64,000 nt of DNA from Teratosphaeria epicoccoides (taxonomy: Eukaryota > Ascomycota > Dothideomycetes > Mycosphaerellales > Teratosphaeriaceae), in contig JADDMT010000032.1 in NCBI GenBank assembly GCA_021401465.1, positions 1-64,000 on the forward strand, read 5' to 3'. Below, in pieces: positions 44,921 through 54,412 of the stretch (the stretch's first letter is position 1; every line of letters begins with the position of its first letter). The notes beneath the pieces were generated by a model, which saw only the letters and a list, made by a program, of their open reading frames with translations, was not told the DNA's origin and did no database searches. The position numbers and the translations under genes are program-made.

Positions 44921-45211
44921 CGATCGGCATGTCGCTTTGCAATAATAGTGCCAAGTGCAGTCGAATGCACAGGCCAGCCACTAGGAGGTACCGCGTAGTC
45001 CTACTCCCTCAGACGTAGCAGACGCTCATGTAAACAATGTACTACTTAAGTGTGATCCTTCACGTGGCACAGCTTATGAGTACCTATGTCTCTCTTCCAT
45101 GCTTCTTGCTAACCGCCCCATCCTCATGTCAAATTTCTTGTTTCTGACAGAAGCGTATCACTGACAATTCTGAAAACGACAAGCACTACTTCAATCGACT
45201 CAGCAAGCGAA

Positions 45212-45680
45212 ATGGATCCACCAGCCTACACTGCACCTTCACCAGCCGCACCACCAATGCGCACTATCCTCGACCTGCGCAGTCAGATCCTGGCCCAGTC
45301 AGATCCTGGCCAATGCCTCCCTCCTCAATCCTCGACGCAACGAGGTACGCTCTTCAGATGACCACATCGAGGTCATTGTAGCGAAAGCCGGCACTCTACC
45401 TTTTGCGCCTGGCTCGGCGCGTGTGATGATCAGCGAGAAGCAAGCCATGCCAGAAACGACGACAGCGTCTGCTTCTTCTTCTGTTGCGGACAAGCACTAT
45501 GCGTTAGTGGTGCAGAGAAGCTACGATCGAACTAGCCTGAAGATCTTTCTTCGAGGCGAACCGGGCGAGACTGTGGAAGAGGCTTTGGAGTTGTTGTTGG
45601 AGCGGACAAGCAGGGAGATACATAATATGATTGTCCGGCACGGGAAACAGGTCAAGGATGATGAGTGCTGTGTGATGTGA
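45212..45680 (+). pseudogene. Small gene frameshifted by an exact 16-bp tandem duplication
   Basis: The ATG at 45212 starts MDPPAYTAPSPAAPPMRTIL and DLRSQILA. At 45280-45295 and 45296-45311 the same 16 bases, CAGTCAGATCCTGGCC, stand twice in tandem. Because 16 is not a multiple of three, the frame changes and stops at about 45360. Skipping one copy returns the frame to a long open stretch (LLNPRRNEVRSSDDHIEVIVA, then APGSARVMISEKQAM and HYALVVQRSYDRTSLKIFL) ending with stop 45678-45680, for a protein of about 150 residues. I do not recognise its family. The downstream part has an ATG at 45426, so a truncated product is possible. Confidence 0.65.
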
Positions 45681-46219
45681 CGACAGGACTACTGAAGCGA
45701 GCAGAGGATGCGAGAAGCGGCAGAATTGGTGTATTCTGTGGTCGCGAACTTGCTGTGTGTGATTCGAGCCGTGCAACCAGGACGCGAGAAGCATGTGAAT
45801 ACTTGTAGGTGGGGCTTATGAGATCCATTTGCATCTGCTACTTCTCTTCGTCTCCTCACCGTCTTGCTCTCATTCGCCTCACCGCATCGCACACTGCACC
45901 AACCTTCTGCTTCCAGGGATGCTGAAGAAGCACTGGGCCACCCACTACCTCCTAACCGCCTCGCATCATTCTCCCCCTTCTTTGGTATATCAGTTGCGCT
46001 GCAAGGTCGACTGGATCTATGCTTGTGTGATACACGCGAGATACCACCCACCAATATCTCCCGTGCGACCACGTTACGCTCGTTTGGCGCCGACGCCTCT
46101 GCTCCACGTCTTTACGGTCTCGAGCACGCCACCAACCGTCAATGGCTGCAGCGGTATTTTGTCGTCGACGAGAGCAGCCGCACGAACAGTGCAGCTTTGC
46201 GGCGGGCCTGCCAGGATGA
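45681..46219. other. Intergenic, no gene assigned
   Basis: ORFs on both strands overlap here (for example 45864-46457 plus) but their composition is not convincing and no motif is visible. Confidence 0.4.
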
Positions 46220-47153
46220 CCATGACCTCACCAATGCGAATTCGACTCGAATGCCGCTGGCATTCCGTCGCGCGATCTTCAGAACTTTCCCCACCGCGAG
46301 ACTGGCGTTAGTAACGGATTCGGCGTCCTCGAGTGCAGCGTCATTGGACGCATTCGGCTCTGCGGTCCCGCTTCTAGCTTTAATCCTCTTGGCCTCCCAA
46401 GCACTTTGGAGATTAAGTATCGCGTGCCATCCACCGGCATTGAGGCTGCTTCGCTGAGATACATGTCCGAAGGACGCTTTCCGGACGAGTTGTCGATGGT
46501 CTTTGCGGCGCTGTTGAGTGCAGTGACTTTCGAAGGAGAAGAGCCTGGCTTGATTTTCCGCAGCTTTCATTACAAAGGCACAGTCTCCACAGCGATCTGT
46601 TGGCATAAGTGGAGCACCGCCGCTGGCTCTACCGCATGTCCACCAGCTGGCCACACAACAGCTCCGACTGAGCACTACCAAGAGACTGCCAAGGAACAGT
46701 ACCGCGACGGTCTGACTGCGCGTGCACACACTCTAGCAGAACTACATGAGGTCCGAGAGAGTTCCGATGTATGTCTACACGAACAGAGCCAAGCCGAGGC
46801 ATAATTTTTGAGCGCACACGAATGGGTTGAATCCACGCGTCTTGCAGACGAAGCTAACGGAATCGCTGATGAGCTTCCTTTCAGACCCATCAGGCTCATG
46901 CACCTGTCGCCGGAGCTTCGTGCCAAGGTCTTTGTTCACGCCCTCACTGGTGGTGGGCCGATCAAAGTGGTTATTGCGCAGAAGGACATGAGCTTCAAGC
47001 GTACCGCACCACCTGCACTTGCGCTTCTCTTCCGTGAAGTACGCAAAAAGGCCTTGCTTGCATAACCGTCAACAACCACCTCGAGCTCCACTTAGACGCC
47101 GACAGATTTAGAAATGGCGCTGCCGCTGAAGGGTGGGAACGCGCAATCCTCTA
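46220..47153 (+). pseudogene. Decayed unknown gene with an LSPELRxKVF motif
   Basis: One plus-strand frame stays open from about 46220 to a TAA at 46802-46804 and again to a TAA at 47063-47065. The text is protein-like: FGVLECSVIGRIRLCGP, LPSTLEIKYRVPSTG and FRSFHYKGTVSTA in the first part, then FRPIRLMHLSPELRAKVFVHAL in the second, similar in style to fungal F-box/2EXR-type domains. After 47065 the sequence continues in another frame as NNHLELHLDADRFRNGAAAEGWERAIL. There is no ATG at the beginning of the frame, one internal stop and one frame change, so the gene is broken or is an unusual multi-exon gene. Family not identified. Confidence 0.45.
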
Positions 47154-48090
47154 GCATTAGTTACTCAAGATTGGTGCCGCTCGCTATAAAGCTGGCACAA
47201 AAAAAAAGCCGACAGTTACATCACTGACAAGATGCGCGCACTCAGCGTAATCTCCCAGGCTCTGGTCGGGCCTCCATTGCTGTAGTCGTTGCCGGCCACA
47301 TACCGAGAAGTGCGCTTGGACGTCACCTTCTCCTGCGAGAAAGGTCTGAACTACAAAATTCCAAGCACATGTTCGCACAGATGAATTGGCAGAATCATAT
47401 GGGGTCGAGCACGCCTTGGAGAAGACCAAAGCTTTGGACCATCCTGGCATGTGGGAAGGTCAAAAACTCTTCTTATTCTTTCCTAAAAACAATAAGCTGA
47501 AAAAAAATCGGCATTCCAGGGTTGGTGCCGACAGGAGGCATTATGCGCCGGGCGCTGTGCTTGCTGCCGACTGCAATTGCTGCTGTGTGCCGCCGTGGTC
47601 GTTGGGGCTGGCGCTGCCCTGGGGCTATGACGGCGAGGATGAAGATGCCGACGAGGAGTACTTTGAGTGGGGCCAAGACTGATGGAAAATCAGTAGAATG
47701 CTCGAACCATCGAGGCGGCGTTGGGTAGCATGGGCGTGACCCTAGCATCGCAAATGTCTGTCGCCGATCATGCACTGCTCGTCCGGCAATGTAACCAGTC
47801 GACGGCGTACTGAGATTGCGAGTATGTGCACGTCCGCTGAAGAGGCAATGTGAGCGAAGGTGGATTCGAGCTCGAGCGCTCAGTGGCACGTAGTGCAGAC
47901 CCAATTGGATAGAGCTCGGCTCGCACGTGGTTTAGATGGGTAGAATTGTCGACGCTATGACGACTCGTCCTCTTGATCATTAAGAAGAGTATTAATAGTG
48001 GGATCCGTATCTGCGTGAGATGATAGCAACACTTGGATGACGCGCATTAAATGATGGGGTAGTGCAGCGCAGAAGGTAGGCCTGAGACAT
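47154..48090. other. Intergenic, no gene recognised
   Basis: Contains poly-A runs near 47199 and 47503 and short ORFs. A hydrophobic stretch (LKVLLVGIFILAVIAPG) is encoded on the minus strand near 47620-47680 but lacks a start codon next to it. Confidence 0.45.
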
Positions 48091-49569
48091 TTGCTCTCTT
48101 CACTCAGCCTTGGGATTCTGGCTCTCACATACAACAGTAGCGCGCTATACAGCACTGTCGACCCGTCTCATTTGAACAGCACGTCATATATCACGAATGT
48201 AACAGGCGCATATGACGGTATTTACCGAGCTGGGACGTCCGACTCCTCGACAGACGCACTGTACGGCACTTACGACTACTGCTTCATGCCACGCCCGCGA
48301 ATTCAAGAATACAACCTACCCAGTCCCGTTGCCAATAGCTCTATGGACACGACTCTGGTGTGCCTGCACTATCTGCAAAGGCATCTGAGGCGAACCGCCT
48401 ATAACATTCTGCCTGGAGGCGAGAATGTCAAGTATGACTGTAGCAACATCGAGCCTTTCTTATACGCTGGGCCGGGCGATGGTGTCTCAGCCCAACGGCC
48501 TGTGCGAGTTTACGCGGCCACGTATACCGATCCAGAGAACCCTTATGATGACACCTATGTTGAGAGGGCCTGCCAGTATCCACAGCTCACAATAGGCGGG
48601 CTGCTGGACGGGACCAGCATGTTAGGGATCTGTGGATGTATGCGGCGAGAAGCTGGGTCTCTTGCCGACGGATGGCACTGACTCGAGCACTTGGTTCAGG
48701 TCTAACAAATCAGCTCTGACGCAAGGCAGCCCTGGAGGTGTTTTGCGAGGGATCTGGCCGCGGTAGAATAGGCCAGTGCCTTTTCATCAGCAAGCCAGCT
48801 CAATTGACACTGTCCATGAGGGCTCCTCTTGCAGCTTGAGAAGCACAATACTGTCTGCGATTGAGTCCACGGCAGAATGGAAAGCTCATCTTACGGCGAC
48901 TGCTCCTCTTCTTGCTTCGCTCTCTCATTACACGGAGAGCGACAGCGCCTGGACAGCCACTTTTGATCATCTCGAGGACAACTTTCAGGCTCGCCTGTGC
49001 AATGGCTACTGGCTGCCTAAGCCAGTCGACTCCTCGGAAGGCTCGGCCGTGACGACAGCACAAGCGGACGAGGTTTCCAGAGCTGGAAACTGGGAGTAGA
49101 ATTATTACTGGCGGACCAGTCCCAACGTAACCACTTACATCCAGACCGTTGATGGATTGGTCATTGGAGAGATCCTTTATGGATTTGCGAGACTTCAAAC
49201 TGCCAGCAGTAAGGTCAAGTGTGTCCATGAATTCCTCCATGATGGCGACGTTGGACCACTCGCAGGTGCTTTGGGCATTAAGATCCTCAGATGGCCAGGT
49301 ATGGCCAGTAATATTGCTTTCGAGGTTTGGTGAGCTTGCTTTCAGACGAGCCATTAATCTGCAACGACCCCGAATGTGTGGATTGCTGACGATCTTGCAG
49401 GAGAACAAGCGACAGCGCATTGTTTGCACGTGTGCGGTATAGCGGTCAGCCCATTTCGACGATCCATGGATTGCTCGACTGGCTCCCGCTCAAGTCTCTT
49501 GTTGCGATCTTGCAGCCAGACGTGCACACTGACATCGTTGTGCTATGCAATAGCCAGGCGGGCTCGTAG
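48091..49569 (+). pseudogene. Histidine acid phosphatase-like pseudogene
   Basis: Resembles the secreted fungal histidine phosphatase family. Conserved stretches in order: signal-like LLSSLSLGILALTYNSSA, TGAYDGIYRAGTSDSS, YGTYDYCFMPRPRI, HYLQRHLRRTAYNILPGGEN (the RHxxRTxY-type catalytic region), YPQLTIGGLLDG, GEKLGLLPTDGTDSSTWFRS, HQQASSIDTV, FQARLCNGYWLP, IQTVDGLVIGEIL, VHEFLHDGDVGPLAGALG and a tail near YSGQPISTIHGLLDW. Defects: no ATG at the beginning of the frame, at least two small indels near 48620-48645, TAG at 48764-48766, TAG at 49097-49099 (where WNYYW would be expected), and further frame changes after about 49370. It cannot make a full enzyme. The extent of similarity (about 1.5 kb) argues for a once complete intronless or intron-poor gene. 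Confidence 0.8.
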
Positions 49570-50691
49570 CCACCGGGAAATCAATGCAAGAGGTTCTGCG
49601 GAGGGCGCAGGGTGCTGACGTTCAGAGCGCCTGATGATTGTGGCTCTGCGTGCGCCACAAGAGAGGAACTTTCTTGGAAACTGCGCCACCTTTCAACATG
49701 GATGAATCCTGAGAGTGAAAACTTGGACATCATCTGCAGATTTGAGGATATGACGGCAGAACCTGGACTGTAGGTTCAAGAGCTATGTTCTGGACGTCGC
49801 TCCGATACCTGAGTTTTTGATTGAGATCCTCCAATAATGATGTGAAGCAACAACGGAAAGCCATGCTCGCGATGGTTTTCCAATCTCGGCTGTCGGGACG
49901 TCGGTGATTGCCTGGCCACACAATCGCCGCACCGCCAGACATCTTACCGGGTAAGCAAGAAGCGATTACGCATGCATGCGACGTGAAAAGTGGCCGGCCG
50001 CTCTCCTGAGGTCCGACATTGCAAGGCTATGTCGCAAATAGCAACACCAAAATCGGGTCGTAGGTAGGATGGAAGCAGATGCCGGCAAAATTAGATTGGT
50101 GGATCTTGCAGTCAGCTCAATAACCAAGATCTGCGGGGCCCCAGCCAGGGTGGAGTATCCGCTCGGATACCGGGCCGGCTCAAACAGGGTTGGCCTTGAC
50201 AGGCGACCGGTCATTGCGTCAAGCGCTTGAAACGTAGGTCGAGACGTGCCCGACCAGGCGCAGGAGCCGTAAGTTACGGCACATACAGGGGTACTGTTCT
50301 CACGGCGCTGGCATCTTCCTCGCACGATCCGCGGGGAAGAACCCGAAATGGCCCTCATGCTTATGCAATGCAGGCAGGCGTGACTGGTAGCCATCCGAAG
50401 AGAAAATTCAAACGGAAGTCCCATAGGAGAGGAGCGTAGACAAGGAATGACGCCAAGCAATGTTTCGCTGACCAGATCTGAGGAGGCCGCAGCGTGATCA
50501 TCAAAGATCTGTGCGTTGTAATTGCAAGCTTACGAGGTATAGAATGTAGGCGATAGACTCTGCCCTATCCACATTCTCAAGGTCGATTCGGACTGTTTCG
50601 CGATACTGATTGATCGCACGACATCATTGACTCTGACCTCAATTCTGCATATAGTCAGGTCGTCCTGCCAACCTGCCTCTCGGTGAACGTC
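49570..50691. other. Intergenic, no gene recognised
   Basis: 1.1 kb of unassigned sequence. A minus-strand open frame of 164 codons (50460-49966) is Arg/Ser-rich and shows no domain. Confidence 0.4.
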
Positions 50692-51646
50692 ATGGAACAT
50701 CAGCAAAGACCTCAGGCTAAACAACCACAGTACCTGGATAGGTACGATGCGCCTGAAGACAAACGATCGGCACTGAGTGCAGTGAACGGACACCAAAACC
50801 GTGCCCCTCGTACGGAGCCATTCCAATCAGAAGCCTTGCGGCGATGGCAGGCCGATTCCGAAGTTTCAGCATCGGATCGCCAGCGCGAGTCCCAACGACC
50901 AGGCCGGCAGTACAGGGACGATCGGGACCTTTACGAGGAAGACAACTACCGGATCATGCGTCCAGAATATCACCAGGACTCGTACGATCGACGCGGCTTG
51001 CGTCGACATCATCGTCGTGATCACAGCGACGATGAGAGCGTAGATAGCGAAGTAGAGGATCGGCAAGACGATTATCGTAGGCGGGCTCGAGACCGTCGTA
51101 GAGACTATGAGCACGATCGCCGCAATCGTGATAGGTCTGCTGATCCGGACCCGAGACTCCGGGGTAGAGATCATCGAAATCGCCAGGGCTCGGATGATAA
51201 AGATATACCTGGTCGTCCTGAGGAGAAGTATACGCTGATGAAAGCGGCGAAAGCCGCGATGATGGCCGGTGGTGCTGAGTACATCCGCTGTCGAGCGGAG
51301 GGAGGAGAGTTTGGTGCTTGGAATGGGCAGAAGGGTAAGAGGATCGCCATTGCTGCTGTTTCTGGGTCGGCGATTGGCATGATGAGGAATGGACGACTGC
51401 AGAACTCGGGCAAGAAGCCGTATGCGGAGGCTTTCATGACGAGCGTGTATGCTGTTGACTTCTTAAAACGGTATGCGAGTGTGGGCTCTCGGTGGAGTGT
51501 AGCATTTGCTGACGACTTCTTGCAGAGTATTGCGGCATACTGAATTCGGCCTTGGCGCTCAGATGGAGAAGAAGGATTGGGCTCAACAAGCTGAGAAGGT
51601 TAGACAACAGCAGGGGAGGTCTGACTCGAGGCGTTACAGTCGGTGA
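50692..51646 (+). CDS. Unknown Arg/Asp-rich protein with Gly/Ala helix region
   Basis: Two exons (50692-51470 and 51526-51646) separated by a 55-base intron (GTATGC...TTGCAG) give 299 residues. The intron is chosen because it joins AVDFLKRVLRHTEFGLGAQ in frame and continues to a stop at 51644-51646; reading through ends after 24 odd residues. Residues 1-180 are highly charged, full of Arg, Asp, Tyr and Gln (RRHHRRDHSDDESVDSEVED), and look disordered. Residues about 185-250 contain small-residue-rich stretches (KAAKAAMMAGGAEYI, RIAIAAVSGSAIGMM) reminiscent of glycine-zipper-type membrane segments. I do not recognise a family. It appears intact between two pseudogenes. Confidence 0.7.
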
Positions 51647-51931
51647 TTTAATTGTTGAAGAACGGCATAGAGGTGCGGAGTGTCTTTCTTCACAAAATGA
51701 ATATCGACGGAAGTAAGACCCGATACATGCGGCAGCGATGTCTCGGGAATGGTGGTGACCGGCAGACGTTTGTTTTTGCGTAACTCTGGAGCTTGTCAAA
51801 ACGCCATCGGCGGTTGCGGTGTATTGAGGTAACATTTAGCCAGCATACTAGTAAACACCAAACATGTATAGCATGCATCTACCTCGACTCAGTCTGAGCT
51901 TACGGCTGACACTCATTCTTCACGCACATCA

Positions 51932-52657
51932 TTAAGTTGGGGCTTTTGCGCCTGTAATCTCCTCACATACCCTCATCAACCGGTCTCGCGCGTCAACGTC
52001 GGCGGCGGCTGCTTTTGGGAAAGAAAAAGTTGCTTGTCGTGTTCCCCTGTCCCTCATCCTCAACAAGCAAGACGTACGTCTCCATACTCTCACTAATATC
52101 ACCAGGAGCCATGCTGTCTCCTATCTTGGTGGCAATCCAATCCAGATGAATCGGGCAAAGGCGCTGGCAAGTAGATTGTTGTAGAGCTTGTAATTACCGT
52201 GCAATCGGCCTTCGCCACGCTTCTGCCAGCTCAAGTCATCAACGGAATCCGCGGAATGATCGCCACTGTGATGGCTGTCGCTGGACAGGAAGTCTAGATG
52301 TCCAGGCTGGTGCCGAGACAAGTCAGAATGTACGGCACCAGGACATTGACTGCTATCAGGCTTGGATAGCCTTCGCTCGTCCTGCGGAGGCCGCCTTGGT
52401 GAATTCCAGCGTGGTGACGACCGCATCGAATGGTCCGATTGCATTGGCGTCGCTGGTGAGCTTCCTAGTTTTTTCAATGATGGACGAATCGCCTATGAGG
52501 ACCCTTCTACTGCCTAGACAGTTGGCTTGCACGTCACGTCCTTTACTCGCTGCCCATTCCGAGCATGGAGTCTTGCTTTGTGGCCGTCTATGATGTATCT
52601 CTGAGCGGCAAAGGCGCCCAGGCCGTCGAAACTGCCAGTGACAAAGATTCTAGCCAT
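51932..52657 (-). pseudogene. Short-chain dehydrogenase/reductase pseudogene
   Basis: Reads from the ATG at 52657 as MARIFVTGSFDGLGAFAAQR (a TGxxxGxG-type cofactor motif, altered), YIIDGHKARLHARNGQRVKD, then in another frame VLIGDSSIIEKTRKLTSDAN and AIGPFDAVV, then in a third HAGIHQGGLRRTSEGYPSLI and AVNVLVPYILTCL, and later LSSDSHHSGDHSADSVDDLSW, KLYNNLLASAFA and, near the end, GDISESMETYVLL. These are the successive elements of an NAD(P)-dependent SDR fold. At least three frame changes and several stops interrupt it, and the catalytic YxxxK segment is damaged or missing between LSW and KLYNNLL. No enzyme can be made. I cannot name the substrate of the ancestor. Confidence 0.75.
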
Positions 52658-52970
52658 CTCTTATTCGGCTTTGCGGTCAAGAAGGTAGATGCTGGGGTTA
52701 CAGGAATAGCTGCCGATAGAAGTCTGGGTCTGAGGATGAAGCTAGCGGGAATGGACGTGGCCTGGAGTCAGAGGCGGAGCAGACTTTGATCCTGACGCTG
52801 GATGTTGATCTTTCGAATCTCAATGTTAACATCGAAGCGTTACCAGAAAATTCGCTGTTGTTGATGAAAGGACGACGAAAGGTCATTGGGTATCGAAATG
52901 GCTACCTCCAACGTCACTCTCAACTTCAGATAGAGCATATTGGTGAGGAAGATGAGTGAAATCTCATGCG

Positions 52971-53376
52971 CTCTCCCAGACCTCACTTCCCGAGTGATTC
53001 TGTTCGCGGTTGTGCTAGGAACCATAATGGAACCAAATTCGCACCCATTAGAATGGCCCACCACATCGAGGTTCCCAGTGCGTCTGCCAGTGCCCCATGA
53101 TCTAACACGTAGGTGGATACGCAGCTTTCGTGTCGAAGCTGTAATGGTTCCAAGATCTTCGAAGCGACGTCGTTCGTTGGCTGATAATCCAAAAGAAATC
53201 GCAAAGAGAGGCGCGACCAGGAGATGTGACAGAAAGACATCGTGAGTGCTGGCATGAGCGATGTCGTACAGTCGATACAGGTAGGAGCCAGTTAGTAGCA
53301 CGAGAGCGCTGAAGATGTAGACCGGAAGTGCCCAACTTCCTACGGGCAACGCGGCGTTATGCATGAAGGTCTTCAT
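52971..53376 (-). pseudogene. Fragment of a membrane-protein gene, one frameshift
   Basis: The ATG at 53376 opens MKTFMHNAALPVGSWALPVY, then IFSALVLLTGSYLYRLYDIAH and VFLSHLLVAPLFAISFGLSAN, two apolar helices, followed by ERRRFEDLG. Near 53105-53120 the meaningful text moves to another frame: LDHGALADALGTSMWWAILMG and ANLVPLWFLAQP, a third helix, ending at a stop at about 52971. A single-base insertion or deletion would join them. Family unknown. It could also be two unrelated ORFs, so confidence is limited. Confidence 0.4.
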
Positions 53377-54125
53377 AGTCTTCCGATTCTACGGAGATTC
53401 CTCGAGGATCAATTGCGCCCTGATTGTCAGATGCTGGATCTTGTTCCATCAACCGAGAACAAGCAACGAGCCTTATCACTCATCCTTCCCGCCTTGACTA
53501 TCGACTGATCGCTGAAAATGCCTCAAGAGCTACCAATACAAGCCGAGCATGAGTCATAGTAGCTCGTTCCTGTTGACCAGATGCGAGTCGGCTTCTCTTC
53601 AAGAGAGGTACAGCAGGCGAAGGATCAAGCTCACAACTGGCGCAGTCCATTTCTGCTGCAATACACGACCTTGTCGGATCACATAGCGTCAGAACGGCAC
53701 AGCTCCACGACTACGCCGACATCTGCATCCTCCGCTTCCGATGTAAAAGCGCTTGATTCAAGCGGTGTGTAATCGGAAAGTGTGGAAATGACCCAATAAA
53801 TTCCAACACCATTGTTGTGCAGGCTAGAAGCGCGGTTTCCCTCGTTCTTAATTTCTCATTCTTCTACTGGCTTATATCACACAAGCACTACTGCTAGGGG
53901 GCATAGATATCTATGCACAAGCTCTTGTTACAACTGTCGACTTGTTTGTCCCTTACAAGCGTAGAAATCTCCAGCATCTTTGGAGTATCCAAGCTACCGG
54001 GTGCATGCTCGCTCGCTCGCTCGCCCCTCTTATAGATCATTAACCAAATGGTGTGCAGAAGCATCCAAAAGGCAGCGCCTTGGCGAATGGCTGGCAGCTC
54101 GAGCCAGTTGGAGACTTGGAATCAT
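53377..54125. other. Intergenic, no gene recognised
   Basis: A plus-strand ORF of 63 codons at 53581 is Ser/Thr-rich without features. A short GCTCGCTCGCTCGC run lies near 54008-54021. Confidence 0.45.
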
Positions 54126-54412
54126 CTAAAGCAAGGCCCTAATAGTCAGCAGATCCTCGGCTCTACGTCTCGCGCCCTCAGGTATAGAAGGGCATTTGAG
54201 CAACATTTGTGTTGCCGCGTCACAGCCACAGCAGTCACCGTTTTGATCGCGTTGACCTGTGTATGTAAGTGTGAGTAGGATGGTTGATGAAGATAGTACT
54301 GCGAAGATGTACGCGTACCACCAGTGTTGTTCAGTGCAGGCTGTTGAGCAAGAGCTGTTGCGGCGAACAGATCGAGGACGAGCTTGGCGACGAGCACCTT
54401 TGTTGCGCTCAA
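54126..54412 (-). CDS. Candidate small secreted protein, start codon unclear
   Basis: Two exons (54412-54319, 54256-54126) around a 62-base GT-AG intron keep one frame of 74 codons ending in TAG. The first exon encodes a signal-peptide-like text (SATKVLVAKLVLDLFAATALA) with cleavage expected before QQPALNN; the second encodes GGQRDQNGDCCGCDAATQML, LKCPSIPEGARRRAEDLL and the end TIRALL, with four cysteines (CC, C, C). No ATG is present where translation should begin: the best position is a TTG at 54412. A pyrimidine-rich acceptor (TTCTCTTTCAG) lies just upstream at about 54446, so an initiating exon further upstream is possible. It may be a small effector-like gene that lost its start. Not recognised as a known family. 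Confidence 0.4.

Noticed and set aside
45829..46729. Overlapping long ORFs on both strands (197 aa plus, 196 aa minus)
   Set aside because: Neither shows a domain or natural composition; the third plus frame (from 46220) reads more like protein.
47473..47904. Minus-strand ORF with a hydrophobic stretch resembling a signal peptide
   Set aside because: No start codon lies next to the hydrophobic segment and the flanking text is arbitrary.
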